A DNA stretch of 64,000 nt from UBA10649 sp963793105 (GTDB taxonomy: Bacteria; Actinomycetota; Actinomycetes; S36-B12). A program made the translations under genes and the position numbers. Positions 8,810 to 17,364 of the stretch are shown here, piece after piece. How positions within the stretch are numbered: position 1 is the stretch's first letter; the number at the start of each line of letters is the position of its first letter. The stretch is taken from NCBI GenBank assembly GCA_963793105.1, contig CAWBZB010000003.1:186001-250000 (forward strand). Direction: 5' to 3'. A model generated the notes under the pieces. It saw only the letters and a list, made by a program, of their open reading frames with translations, did not search any database and had not been told where the DNA came from.

Positions 8810-9168
8810 GCCACGAGGAGGACGAACGCGATGAGGGTGGCGAGGACCGCGAACAGCACTCCCACGACGATGAGCATGGGGGTGCGTCCCAGCGGAATAC
8901 CCGCTCGCATCGCCGTGTCGGTCCGCGACCAGCGCACCGTCCCGATCAGCGCCACGACCGCGCCCGCGACGATCGTGATGATCGCGATGGTGACGACGAT
9001 CCCCTCGCCCTGCTCGATGCGGACGAACTGGTCGAGTGCCACGCCACCGGCGATGAGTCCCAGCGCGGTGCGCATCCAGGCCAGGAAGGTGCGCTCGTTG
9101 GCGAGCAGGAACCGGTAGTCGACGGGAACCTCGGGATCCTCCATGACGGTGACGCTACCGGCTGCCAT
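8806..9168 (-). CDS. YidH/DUF202 family membrane protein
   Basis: This 120-aa protein carries the diagnostic DUF202 segment FLLANERTFLAWMRTALGL followed by three hydrophobic helices. YidH-type proteins are inner-membrane proteins of unknown role. Candidate starts are GTG 9174, ATG 9168 and ATG 9141; the last begins just before the conserved domain. The start region lies almost against the divergent SDR gene (ATG 9178), so the two 5' ends are within about 10 bp of each other. Confidence 0.75.
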   Translation of the reverse strand: MAAGSVTVMEDPEVPVDYRFLLANERTFLAWMRTALGLIAGGVALDQFVRIEQGEGIVVTIAIITIVAGAVVALIGTVRWSRTDTAMRAGIPLGRTPMLIVVGVLFAVLATLIAFVLLVA

Positions 9169-9177
9169 GATCACTCG

Positions 9178-9936
9178 ATGACTCCCTCAGGCAGGTCCAT
9201 CCTCGTCACCGGCGGCTCGCGTGGCATCGGGGCCGCGATCGCCCGGGCCTTCGCCGCCCACGGCGACCGCGTCGCCGTCCACTACGGAGCGTCCCTGCAG
9301 GCGGCCGAGGAGGTGCTGTCCTCCCTGCCGGGCGAGGGACACCTCCTCGCGCGCGCCGACCTGCGGGACCCCGAGTCGATCCGATCGATGGTCGACGCAG
9401 CTGCCGGGCAGCTCGGCGGCATCGACGTGCTCGTCAACAACGCCGGCGTCTTCGTCGAGCACCCCATCGAGAGCGTCGACTACGCGGAATGGCAGCGCGC
9501 CTGGGCGCAGACGCTGGACGTGAACCTGATCGGCGCCGCGAACGTGACCTGGTGCGCTCTGCAGCACATGCCCCGGCACGGAGGTGCGCGCATCGTCAAC
9601 GTCGGTTCCCGCGGCGCCTTCCGCGGGGAGCCGCACAGCCCCGCGTATGGGGCGAGCAAGGCCGGCATCGCGGCTTTCGGCCAGTCGATCGCGAAGGCCC
9701 TCGCGCCCCTGGGAATCGCCGTGACGACGATCGCCCCCGGTTTCGTCGACACGGACATGGCCGCCGAGCTGCTCGCCGGGCCCGGCGGCGACGAGATTCG
9801 CGGACAGAGCCCCTTCGGCCGGGTGGCCTCCCCGGAGGAGCTCGCAGGCGCCGTCCTGTTCCTTGCCTCACCCCAGGCCGAGTGGGCAAGCGGGGCGATC
9901 CTCGACTTCAACGGGGCCAGCTACCTGCGCATGTGA
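9178..9936 (+). CDS. Short-chain dehydrogenase/reductase (SDR)
   Basis: This 252-aa classical SDR has the cofactor loop TGGSRGIG (11-18), NNAG (87-90), catalytic Ser144, and Tyr157-x3-Lys161 in YGASKAG. The C-terminal APGFVDTDM segment is typical of 3-oxoacyl-ACP reductase-like SDRs (FabG-type), but the substrate cannot be assigned. The cofactor is probably NADP(H), given the Arg after the first glycines (inference). It is followed 20 bp later by a DUF302 gene on the same strand. Confidence 0.85.
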   Translation: MTPSGRSILVTGGSRGIGAAIARAFAAHGDRVAVHYGASLQAAEEVLSSLPGEGHLLARADLRDPESIRSMVDAAAGQLGGIDVLVNNAGVFVEHPIESVDYAEWQRAWAQTLDVNLIGAANVTWCALQHMPRHGGARIVNVGSRGAFRGEPHSPAYGASKAGIAAFGQSIAKALAPLGIAVTTIAPGFVDTDMAAELLAGPGGDEIRGQSPFGRVASPEELAGAVLFLASPQAEWASGAILDFNGASYLRM

Positions 9937-9956
9937 GGCCGCGGCACAATGGCGGC

Positions 9957-10352
9957 ATGACGACTACCTACGGACTCACCGCCATCGTCGACCGCGATTT
10001 CGAATCGGTCGTCGGCGAGGTGCGGGCTGCGCTGGCTGAGCAGGGATTCGGCATCATCACCGAGATCGACATGCAGGCCACGCTGAAGGCGAAGCTCGGC
10101 GTCGACATCGAGCCGCAGGTGATCCTCGGCGCCTGCAATCCAGGGTTCGCGCGACGCGCACTGGAGGTGGAGCCGTCCATCGGTCTCCTGCTCCCCTGCA
10201 ACGTCGTCGTACGCACCTCCCCGGAGGGGACGGTCGTCGAGATGATCAACCCGCAGACGATGGTCGACCTGACCGGGAGCCCCGAGATGGCGGAGGTGGC
10301 GGGGGACGTCACCGCCGGCCTCTCCGCGGCCCTCGCCGCCGTCGCCGGCTAG
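9957..10352 (+). CDS. DUF302 domain protein
   Basis: This 131-aa protein matches DUF302: an AALAEQGFGIITEIDMQATL segment, ILGACNPGFARRAL, a central LLLPCNVVVR strand, and a GTVVEMINPQTM strand. The family is small, soluble and of unknown function, often near redox or sulfur genes. The ATG at 9957 has CACAAT 8 nt upstream. Its stop codon shares the palindrome CTAG (10349-10352) with the stop of the convergent ABC permease gene. Confidence 0.75.
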   Translation: MTTTYGLTAIVDRDFESVVGEVRAALAEQGFGIITEIDMQATLKAKLGVDIEPQVILGACNPGFARRALEVEPSIGLLLPCNVVVRTSPEGTVVEMINPQTMVDLTGSPEMAEVAGDVTAGLSAALAAVAG

Positions 10353-11197
10353 CGGCTCGTCGTGCGCATGTAGCGCCGCACGGACAGCGTCGAGAACACC
10401 ACGATCAGCACCGTGCACGACAGCAGCGTGTACAGCTCGGCATTCTGCAGCGGCCAGTAGTCCGGCTGGATGCCGGTCGGGTTCCCGAACAGCTCACGAC
10501 ACGAGAGCACGAGCGCCGATATCGGGTTCCACGCAGCGACCACCTGCAGCCAGCCCGGAAGAGCGTTGATGGGCACGAAGGCGTTGGACAGGAACGTCAT
10601 CGGGAACAGCCACACGAGGCCGGCGGTGTTGGCGGTCTCGGGGTTCGGCATGTACAGACCGATCCACGAGCCGATCCAGGACACCGTGTACGCGAACAGC
10701 AGGAGCAGGGCGTAGGCCCAGATGGCGTTGAGGAGCCCGTTGTCGATCCGCCAGCCCACGAGGTAGCCGGTGATGCTGAGGACCACCAGGACGAGGATCT
10801 GTCGGGTGGCGTCGGCGAAGGTCCGGCCGATGAGGACAGCGGGCGGCGACATCGGCAGGGCGCGGAAGCGGTCGATCAGTCCCTTGTGCATGTCCTCGGC
10901 GAGGCCGACGGTGCTGGATGCCGCGGCGAACGCGACGGTCTGCCCGAAGATGCCGGGCATGAGGTACTGGCGATAGGCGTCTGCCCCCGCGTCCCCGGGA
11001 ATGGGGATCGCCCCGCCGAAGACATAGGCGAAGAGGAGGACGAAGATCACCGGCTGCACGAGCGAGAAGAACAGCAGTTCGGGGACGCGGATGGTCTGGA
11101 TGAGGTTGCGCCGGCCCACCACGAGGCCGTCGTGCAGCGTCCATCCGTAGATCGGTCGGCTCATCGCCACTGGGGCCGCCGTGCTCAACGTGGTCAT
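10349..11197 (-). CDS. ABC-2 type exporter permease (DrrB-like)
   Basis: This 282-aa protein has six membrane segments, with the first near residues 38-58 (LLFFSLVQPVIFVLLFAYVF), and the ABC-2 signature NAFVPINALPGWLQVVAAWNPISA near the C-terminus. It pairs with the ATPase whose stop overlaps its start by 4 bp (ATGA at 11197-11194). DrrAB-type pairs export hydrophobic antibiotics or lipids; the cargo here is unknown. The start is the ATG at 11197 because the frame upstream runs inside the ATPase gene. Confidence 0.85.
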   Translation of the reverse strand: MTTLSTAAPVAMSRPIYGWTLHDGLVVGRRNLIQTIRVPELLFFSLVQPVIFVLLFAYVFGGAIPIPGDAGADAYRQYLMPGIFGQTVAFAAASSTVGLAEDMHKGLIDRFRALPMSPPAVLIGRTFADATRQILVLVVLSITGYLVGWRIDNGLLNAIWAYALLLLFAYTVSWIGSWIGLYMPNPETANTAGLVWLFPMTFLSNAFVPINALPGWLQVVAAWNPISALVLSCRELFGNPTGIQPDYWPLQNAELYTLLSCTVLIVVFSTLSVRRYMRTTSR

Positions 11198-12192
11198 GAC
11201 TTCGCCTTCCGTTCTCTGCGCTTTCGCCCCTTCGGCTCGACCGCCGTCTCCTCCTCCGCCACGTGGCCCGTGAGCGACAGGAAGACGTCGTCGAGCGTGG
11301 GACGCCGGAGCACGAGGTCCGAGACGTCCACGCCGCGGGCGTCGAGGGCCCGGATCGCGTCCACGAGCACGGTCGACCCGCCCGTCACGGGGGCCGAGAC
11401 CCGGAGGTCCTCCACGAGGGGCTCGCCCGTGCTCACGGTCGCGAGCGCCGCGGCCGCCTCCCCGGTCAGGGCGGGATCGACCACCGAAACCTCGATGCGG
11501 TCGCCGCCGATCTGGTCCTTCAGCTGCTCGGAGGTGCCATGTGCGATCACCCGACCGTGGTCGATCACCACGATGTCCTGCGCGAGCTGGTCGGCCTCCT
11601 CCAGGTACTGAGTCGTGAGGAGCACGGTCGTGCCCTGGGCGACGAGGTCGTTGATGACGCCCCACAGCCCGAGTCGCGACCGCGGATCCAGCCCGGTGGT
11701 GGGTTCGTCGAGGAACAGGATCGACGGCTGGGCGACCAGGCTGGCGGCGAGGTCCAGCCGCCGCCGCATGCCGCCGGAGTAGGTCTTCGCGGGGCGGTCC
11801 GCCGCCTCCGACAGGTCGAACCACTCCAGCAGTTCCGCGCTCCGCTCCTTCACGTACTTCGGCGACAGGTGGTACAGGTCGCCGAACATCCGCAGGTTCT
11901 CCCGACCGGTGAGGTACTCGTCGACGGCCGCGTACTGGCCGGTGAGTCCGATCGCGCGACGGACGTCATCCGGATGCCTGACGACGTCGTATCCCGAGAC
12001 GGTCGCGCTGCCAGCGGTCGGCTGGAGCAGGGTCGACAGGATTCGCACCGTGGTCGTCTTGCCCGCGCCGTTCGGACCGAGCATTCCGACGACCTGACCG
12101 CGCTCGACCGTGAGGTCGATGCCGTCGAGCGCGACCACCTCGCCGAAGTGCTTGACCAGGCCCTCGGCGTGAACCGCGACATCCTTCTGCAT
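11194..12192 (-). CDS. ABC exporter ATPase (DrrA/daunorubicin-resistance type)
   Basis: This 332-aa ATPase has Walker A GPNGAGKTTT, Q-loop TGQYAAVD, signature YSGGMRRRLDL, Walker B ILFLDEPTTGLD and the DrrA-type C-terminal RRPTLDDVFLSLTG motif. A basic tail (KGRKRRERKAKS) ends the protein. The ATG at 12192 is preferred over an upstream start at 12228 because TAGGGT (12200-12205 on this strand) lies 7 nt before it. It forms a two-gene operon with the permease. Confidence 0.88.
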   Translation of the reverse strand: MQKDVAVHAEGLVKHFGEVVALDGIDLTVERGQVVGMLGPNGAGKTTTVRILSTLLQPTAGSATVSGYDVVRHPDDVRRAIGLTGQYAAVDEYLTGRENLRMFGDLYHLSPKYVKERSAELLEWFDLSEAADRPAKTYSGGMRRRLDLAASLVAQPSILFLDEPTTGLDPRSRLGLWGVINDLVAQGTTVLLTTQYLEEADQLAQDIVVIDHGRVIAHGTSEQLKDQIGGDRIEVSVVDPALTGEAAAALATVSTGEPLVEDLRVSAPVTGGSTVLVDAIRALDARGVDVSDLVLRRPTLDDVFLSLTGHVAEEETAVEPKGRKRRERKAKS

Positions 12193-12260
12193 GGCGGAAA
12201 CCCTAGATGCTTGGGACTCCTGCGTCACCGCCCCAGCGAGGCCGGTGTAGAAACGTCGTC

Positions 12261-12803
12261 ATGTCGATGACGATCCGCCCGGAGGCCCCGGCTGACCTGT
12301 CTGCGGTGGCTGGCGTGCTGCGCGCCGCCTTCGGCGCGGAGGGGGACACGATCGTGGACCTGGTCGCAGACCTGCGCGGGCATCCCCGTGCCAGTGACGG
12401 GTTCGCCTGGGTCGCCGAGACCGATCGCGTCGTCGGCTTCGTGATGGTGACCCGCGGATGGCTGGACACCCCCGCCGAGCTGATCGACGTCGGCGTCCTG
12501 TCTCCGCTCGCCGTGGACCCCGGACACCAGCGGGTCGGCGTCGGATCCGCACTGGTGGGCCGGGCCGTCGAACAGACCCAGGCCGCTGGCCTGCCGGCGC
12601 TCTTCCTCGAGGGCGACCCCGCCTACTACTCGCGCCTCGGGTTCGAGCCGGGTGCCCGTCACGGCTTCCGCAAGCCGTCGCTGCGCATCCCCGACGCGGC
12701 GTTCCAGGTGCGGCTCCTGGGCGGATACGCGAGCGGGATGAGCGGGACGCTCGTGTACCCGGAGCCGTTCTGGGCTCACGACTGCGTCGGCCTACGCGAC
12801 TGA
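12261..12803 (+). CDS. GNAT family N-acetyltransferase (YhbS-like)
   Basis: This 180-aa acetyltransferase has the acetyl-CoA binding segment HQRVGVGSALVGRAVEQ and the family ending YYSRLGFEPGARHGF. YhbS-like proteins acetylate an unknown small molecule or protein. A start at the ATG at 12261 fits the domain; an upstream frame from 12207 has no homology. It overlaps the convergent epimerase gene by 12 bp at its 3' end. Confidence 0.8.
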   Translation: MSMTIRPEAPADLSAVAGVLRAAFGAEGDTIVDLVADLRGHPRASDGFAWVAETDRVVGFVMVTRGWLDTPAELIDVGVLSPLAVDPGHQRVGVGSALVGRAVEQTQAAGLPALFLEGDPAYYSRLGFEPGARHGFRKPSLRIPDAAFQVRLLGGYASGMSGTLVYPEPFWAHDCVGLRD

Positions 12804-13757
12804 GCTGACCATGGGTCGGTAGTGGGCGACCATGCCTGCGAGGATCTCATCCCAGGGCGTGGGCTCGATGCCGAAGGCCTTCCTCGCCGCCGTCTCGTCG
12901 AGCAGGTACGGGCGTTCGCGCTGGTAGGCGGTCTCCTTCAGCTCCCGGATCACCGGCTGGAAGGCCCCGGCGAGGCGTAGCAGCGCCGACGGCACGGTCG
13001 AGACCTTGACCTCCGGCACGCCAGCTGCGGCAGCCAGATCGCGGACCGCCTCGCGCTGCGTCCGCGGCGCGTTGCTCGGCACGTGCCAGGCCCGCCCCCA
13101 GCCGCGCGGGTCAGCGGCGGCTGTGATGAGCGTGCGCGCCACATCGATCGGAGCGGTCCACGTGTGCGGCTGGTCGACGTCGCCGATCAGCTGGACGCCC
13201 TTGCCGGCCAGCACCCTCGGCATCACCCGGTCGCCGAGCATGCTCTGCTCGCCGGGGCAGATGTAGTCGGACCCGCGGACCTCCGTGGCCCGGATGACCC
13301 CGGCGTCGTTCGCCGCCTTCGCGTCCTGCCACATCCGCACGCGGATCCGGGCCTTCGCACCGGTGGCCGCGAGCGGCAGGTCCTCGGTCATGGGCACGTC
13401 GACCGGCCCGTAGCCGTACAGGTTCGAGACGGTGGCGAGGACCGCGCCGGTGCGCTCCGCGTAGGCCAGGAAGGCGGCGGCCATCGGCGGCCAGTCGGTC
13501 GCCCACCGGTGGTACTCGGGGTTCACGCAGTTGTAGACCACCACGGCGTCCGGGGCGACGGCGAGGAGCGCCTCCACGCTCGAGGCATCGACGCTCACCC
13601 GGCGGATCCGCGGGTCGGCCGGCCCACGCCCGCTGCGGCTCGCGAGCACGACCGTCGCGCCCGTCTCGGCCAGCAGAAGTGCGACGGCGGAACCGACCTC
13701 GCCTGCGCCCACGACGAGGTGGGTGCCGGCGGCCGGGGTGATGGGAAGGGCACTCAT
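12792..13757 (-). CDS. NAD(P)-dependent epimerase/dehydratase-like protein
   Basis: This 321-aa extended/atypical SDR has a Rossmann start VVGAGEVGSAVALLLAETG (GxGxxG) and a SNLYGYGPVDVPMTED segment. There is an SNLYGYG tyrosine but no clear YxxxK, so catalysis is uncertain. It resembles NAD-dependent epimerases often found divergent from TetR regulators. The 126-bp spacer to the TetR gene holds repeated operator-like sequence, so it is probably the target of that repressor. Confidence 0.75.
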   Translation of the reverse strand: MSALPITPAAGTHLVVGAGEVGSAVALLLAETGATVVLASRSGRGPADPRIRRVSVDASSVEALLAVAPDAVVVYNCVNPEYHRWATDWPPMAAAFLAYAERTGAVLATVSNLYGYGPVDVPMTEDLPLAATGAKARIRVRMWQDAKAANDAGVIRATEVRGSDYICPGEQSMLGDRVMPRVLAGKGVQLIGDVDQPHTWTAPIDVARTLITAAADPRGWGRAWHVPSNAPRTQREAVRDLAAAAGVPEVKVSTVPSALLRLAGAFQPVIRELKETAYQRERPYLLDETAARKAFGIEPTPWDEILAGMVAHYRPMVSSVA

Positions 13758-13776
13758 GACGACTCCTTTGTGACTA

Positions 13777-13861
13777 ATGCTCTTGTTTGTGTGCAGTGCT
13801 CACATTATCCGGCCCCCCAACCCGTGTCAAGAGCAGTGCTCACATTTCTTGTCAGTGCTCT
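13777..13861. promoter_or_regulatory. Repeated operator-like sequence between epimerase and tetR genes
   Basis: The 14-mer GCAGTGCTCACATT occurs twice, at 13793-13806 and 13833-13846, exactly 40 bp apart, and a third shorter copy (CAGTGCTC) lies at 13853-13860. The second copy sits in the palindrome GAGCA-G-TGCTC (13831-13841), and a related AATGCTCTTG starts at 13777. The spacing and position fit TetR dimers controlling both divergent genes. No direct proof of binding is visible. Confidence 0.55.
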
Positions 13862-13883
13862 CGGAGTGCGACAGACTGACCCC

Positions 13884-14639
13884 ATGACCGCCCCACTCGA
13901 CACCCCCGCGGACGCGCCCTCCGCGGCCGACGTGCCGCGCACCGCCCGGGAGCGCGCCCGCGCCGAGATCATGTCCGAGATCCTCCGGGCGGGTCGCGAG
14001 CATCTGGCCCGGGACGGGGCTGCCGCCCTGTCACTCCGCGCCATCGCGAGGGACCTCGGGATGGTGTCCTCAGCCGTGTACCGCTACGTGCCGAACCGGG
14101 ACGCGCTGCTCACCATGCTCATCATCGACGCCTACGACGCGGTCGGCTCGCGCGTCGAGGAGGCGGCCGGCTCCTGTGCCGCCGACGACTACGTGGCCCG
14201 GTTCCTGGCCGCCTGCCGAGCCGTCCGCACCTGGGCGTTGGAGAACCCGCACGAGTACGCACTGATCTACGGATCGCCGGTCCCCGGCTATGCCGCCCCC
14301 GCGGACACCGTCGCTCCGGCCACGCGCGTGCCCGTCGTGCTGCTCACGATCCTGGTCGACCTCCTGCAATCCGGGGTCGCGCCGGAGCCCCATGCGGTCG
14401 ACCCGCCGGTCGTGGAGAGCGTGGCCCCGATGGTGCAGTTCACCGGCGGCCAGGTGCCCGCCGACCTGCTGCTGCGCGGACTCGCATCCTGGGGGACGCT
14501 GCTGGGCTGCATCTCCCTTGAGCTGTTCGGCCACCTGCACAACGTCGTCGAGAGTGACCCCGGGCACCGCGAGGCGTTCTTCGACCATCAGATGCGCGAG
14601 GTGGCCGTCGGACTCGGCCTGGCTCCCCAGGAGTCGTGA
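13884..14639 (+). CDS. TetR/AcrR family regulator
   Basis: This 251-aa regulator has an N-terminal TetR helix-turn-helix at about residues 30-75 (LSLRAIARDLGMVSSAVYRYVPNR split over the recognition helix), followed by a larger ligand domain of the WHG type. It probably represses itself and the divergent epimerase gene through the repeats in between (inference). Its stop overlaps the start of the YdeI-like gene (GTGATG at 14636-14641), so the downstream DNA alkylation-repair genes may be co-transcribed. Confidence 0.85.
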   Translation: MTAPLDTPADAPSAADVPRTARERARAEIMSEILRAGREHLARDGAAALSLRAIARDLGMVSSAVYRYVPNRDALLTMLIIDAYDAVGSRVEEAAGSCAADDYVARFLAACRAVRTWALENPHEYALIYGSPVPGYAAPADTVAPATRVPVVLLTILVDLLQSGVAPEPHAVDPPVVESVAPMVQFTGGQVPADLLLRGLASWGTLLGCISLELFGHLHNVVESDPGHREAFFDHQMREVAVGLGLAPQES

Positions 14640-15199
14640 TGGCGCACTCCGACGCCGAGCGGGTCGAGTTCGCCACCCGCGAGGAGTGGCGGGCCTGGCT
14701 GGCGGCCCACCACGACACGGCTTCGGGCGCCTGGGTCGTCTACTTCAAGAAGTCCGCCCGCCAGCCGGGACCGACGTACGAGGACCTCATCGAGGAGGCG
14801 CTGTGCTTCGGCTGGATCGACGGCACGCTGCGGCCCGTCGACGACCGACGCACCAGCCTGTACTTCTGTCCGCGCCGCAAGGGCAGCATCTGGGCCGCCT
14901 CCAACAAGGCACGTGTCGAGCGGATGCGGGCGGAAGGGCTCATGACGCCGGCCGGGGAGGCGGCCGTCTCGCGGGCGGTCGCCGACGGCTCCTGGACCAT
15001 CCTGGACCGCAGTGAGGCCCTCGAACTGCCCGACGAGCTCGCCCAGGCGCTCGCGGAACTCCCCGGCGCCGCTGCGGCGTTCGATGCGCTGCCGGCGAGC
15101 ACCCGCAAGCAGCTCATCTACTCCGTCGACTCCGCCAAGCGACCCGAGACCCGTCAGCGGCGGGTGGCCGCCGCCGTGCGCCAGGCGACTACGCGATGA
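14639..15199 (+). CDS. YdeI/OmpD-associated family protein
   Basis: This 186-aa protein matches the YdeI family: WRAWLAAHHDTASGAWVV, YEDLIEEALCFGWIDG and the RKGSIWAASNKARVERM segment. The biochemical role is unknown; some members have been named bacteriocin-protection proteins. GTG 14636 is an alternative start. It overlaps tetR by one base at its start and the AlkD gene by 4 bp at its end. Confidence 0.8.
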   Translation: MAHSDAERVEFATREEWRAWLAAHHDTASGAWVVYFKKSARQPGPTYEDLIEEALCFGWIDGTLRPVDDRRTSLYFCPRRKGSIWAASNKARVERMRAEGLMTPAGEAAVSRAVADGSWTILDRSEALELPDELAQALAELPGAAAAFDALPASTRKQLIYSVDSAKRPETRQRRVAAAVRQATTR

Positions 15200-15909
15200 C
15201 GGTCGCGTCCACGTGGATCGACGCGACCGTTGCCGCCTTGGCGCCGCTGGCCCATGCCGACGACGCGGCCGCGATGCGGGCCTACCTGAAGGACGTGTCG
15301 CCGTTCCTCGGCATCAAGGCACCTCCGCGGAGGGCCGCGCAACGCGCCGCCTGGCAGGACCTGCCACCGCTGAACCCCGAGCAGGTCGGCACCGTGGTCG
15401 AGGGGCTGTGGGCGCTGCCGGAGCGGGAGTACCAGTACGCGGCGTGCGATCTGCTGGCCCGCCGGTCGCGCTGGCTGGACGGCAGCTTCGTGGTCGACCC
15501 GGTCGAGCGGCTGCTGCAGGACCGGCCCTGGTGGGACACCGTCGACGCCCTCGGCACATCGACCATCACCCCCCTGGTGGATCGCCACCCCGAGCAGGTC
15601 GCCACCATGTGGCGCTGGCTGGACTCGGGCGATCGCTGGCTCATCCGCGCGGCCATCCAGCACCAGCGCGGCCGCAAGGACACAACGGACCTCGATCGCC
15701 TCTTCACGATGTGCGACCGGTTCGCCGCGGACCGGGAGTTCTTCATCGCCAAGGCGATCGGCTGGGCCCTGCGCGATGTCACGCGGTGGGACGCTCCGGC
15801 AGTGCGACGGTTCGTCGACCGGCACCCCGACCTCAGCCCGGTGGCCCGCCGGGAGGCGCTGCGCGGACTCAGCCGAGCGGGCGGCCAGGCATCATCGACT
15901 GTCGGGTGA
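15196..15909 (+). CDS. DNA alkylation repair protein (AlkD-like)
   Basis: This 237-aa all-helical HEAT-like protein resembles the AlkD/AlkC DNA glycosylases that remove N3- and N7-alkylated purines. The catalytic-site tryptophan and aspartate region is visible as PWWDTVDAL, and the later KAIGWALRD segment matches the second active-site helix. It is coupled to the YdeI gene by an ATGA overlap and overlaps the convergent SPFH gene by 18 bp. It may act with the YdeI protein in alkylation stress (inference). Confidence 0.85.
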   Translation: MTVASTWIDATVAALAPLAHADDAAAMRAYLKDVSPFLGIKAPPRRAAQRAAWQDLPPLNPEQVGTVVEGLWALPEREYQYAACDLLARRSRWLDGSFVVDPVERLLQDRPWWDTVDALGTSTITPLVDRHPEQVATMWRWLDSGDRWLIRAAIQHQRGRKDTTDLDRLFTMCDRFAADREFFIAKAIGWALRDVTRWDAPAVRRFVDRHPDLSPVARREALRGLSRAGGQASSTVG

Positions 15910-16812
15910 GCCCGCCATCCCGTCCGTGATCCGCCCGATGGCGCCAGTCAGTTCCGCCGGGATGACCCACACCTTGTTGGCGTCGCCCTTGGCGACCTCG
16001 GGGAGCGCCATCAGGTAGCGGTGGGCCAGCTCGTTGGGCTGCGGGTCCGCCGTCCGCAGTCCCTCGTAGATGCGGGTCACGGCCGTGGCCTCCGCCTCGG
16101 CAGCGATGATCCGCGCCTTCGCCTCGCCATCGGCGCGCAGGACGGCAGCATGGGCCTCGCCCTCCGCGCTCAGGACGGCGGCCTGCTTGGCGCCCTCCGC
16201 ATTGAGGATCGCCGACTGCTTGGCGCCCTCTGCGGTCAGGATCGCTGCACGACGCTCACGCTCCGCCTTGAGCTGCTTCTCCATCGACTCCTGCACCGAG
16301 TGCGGCGGGTCGATGGCCTTGAGCTCGACGCGGTTCACGCGGATCCCCCACTTGCCGGTCGCCTCGTCGAGCACGCCGCGCAGCTGGCCGTTGATCTGGT
16401 CGCGGGAGGTCAGCGCCTCCTCGAGATCCATCGAACCGATCACGTTGCGCAGCGTGGTGACGGTCAGCTGCTCGATGCCCACGATGAAGCTGTTGATCTC
16501 GTACGTCGCGGCCTTGGGATCGGTGACCTGGAAGTAGATGACCGTGTCGATGGAGACGACGAGGTTGTCCTCCGTGATCACCGGCTGCGGGGGGAACGAG
16601 GCCACCTGCTCGCGCATGTCGACGCGCTCGCGGATCCGGTCGATGAGCGGCACGAGGATGCTCAGGCCCGGGCTCAGCGTCCGCTGGTAGCGGCCGAGGC
16701 GCTCGACGATGGCAGTATCTGCCTGCCGGACGATCACCACCGTCCGGGTGAGCAGCAGCAGCGCGAAGACGAGGGCGAAGAGAACGACGCCCGCGGGCAG
16801 CAACAGATCCAT
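15892..16812 (-). CDS. SPFH/Band 7 (paraslipin-type) membrane protein
   Basis: This 306-aa protein has one N-terminal membrane helix (about 5-22), then a Band 7 domain (IVRQADTAIVERLGRYQRTL onward, PPHSVQESMEKQ at its end). A charged helical stretch follows, built from near-repeats AEGAKQ-xAxL-xAEGxA around residues 190-240, likely coiled coil. Such proteins form ring scaffolds in lipid microdomains. The downstream partner of this class, NfeD, is immediately upstream here, 33 bp away on the same strand, which is the usual pairing. Confidence 0.87.
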   Translation of the reverse strand: MDLLLPAGVVLFALVFALLLLTRTVVIVRQADTAIVERLGRYQRTLSPGLSILVPLIDRIRERVDMREQVASFPPQPVITEDNLVVSIDTVIYFQVTDPKAATYEINSFIVGIEQLTVTTLRNVIGSMDLEEALTSRDQINGQLRGVLDEATGKWGIRVNRVELKAIDPPHSVQESMEKQLKAERERRAAILTAEGAKQSAILNAEGAKQAAVLSAEGEAHAAVLRADGEAKARIIAAEAEATAVTRIYEGLRTADPQPNELAHRYLMALPEVAKGDANKVWVIPAELTGAIGRITDGMAGSPDSR

Positions 16813-16845
16813 GGAAACTCCCTTATCGTCCTGCGGTTGACCGGC

Positions 16846-17292
16846 TCATCGTGGATCCACCGGGTACACCAATGCGGTCGCCCCGTCGATCCGGGTGACG
16901 ACGACCTCCATGCCGTCCTCGACCGCCTCGGAGGTGACGTCGAGGTCCAGCCGTGCCGACCAGATCTCGCCCTTCAGCGTGATCCGGCCGTCGTCCTTGG
17001 TGATCGCGCTGAGGGCAGTGGCCCGGGAACCGGGCAGCGCGTCGACGCCGGTCAGCGCCAGCGCGTTGGCCTTGCGGAGGTGCTTCAGCGCGAGTGGGCG
17101 CACGAAGGCGATCCCCGCGAGGGACACCCCGACCCCGACCAGGGCCTGGACCCACAGGGGTGCTCCGGCCGCGGCGACGATGGCCGCGCTCCCGGCCCCG
17201 ACGGCGATGAGCCCGAAGGTGAGGTCGACGGTGAAGATCTCCGCGCCCACGGCAATGAGCGCCGCGATCATCCACAGCAGTGCCGGTGACAT
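16846..17292 (-). CDS. NfeD-like membrane protein
   Basis: This 148-aa protein has two or three N-terminal membrane segments (about 4-20, 25-42 and 48-65) and a C-terminal OB-fold NfeD domain (ALTGVDALPGSRATALS, then TLKGEIWSARLD). It is the usual partner of SPFH proteins in membrane quality control. I chose the ATG at 17292 because AAGGAGG sits 5 nt upstream; a GTG at 17298 would overlap that ribosome-binding site. Confidence 0.85.
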   Translation of the reverse strand: MSPALLWMIAALIAVGAEIFTVDLTFGLIAVGAGSAAIVAAAGAPLWVQALVGVGVSLAGIAFVRPLALKHLRKANALALTGVDALPGSRATALSAITKDDGRITLKGEIWSARLDLDVTSEAVEDGMEVVVTRIDGATALVYPVDPR

Positions 17293-17364
17293 GTCCACCT
17301 CCTTGAAATCACTGTAGCCCGAATACCGTTGATGGACCTCACGGGAACCTGACAGGCTGTGGCG

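Noticed and set aside
10349..11824. 491-aa reading of the ABC permease
   Set aside because: The extra N-terminal part is the ATPase gene in another frame. The ATG at 11197 with its ATGA overlap is the real start.
14636..15015. Frame 2 rightward ORF over the YdeI gene
   Set aside because: The reading from 14639 has the YdeI motifs; the other frame has none.
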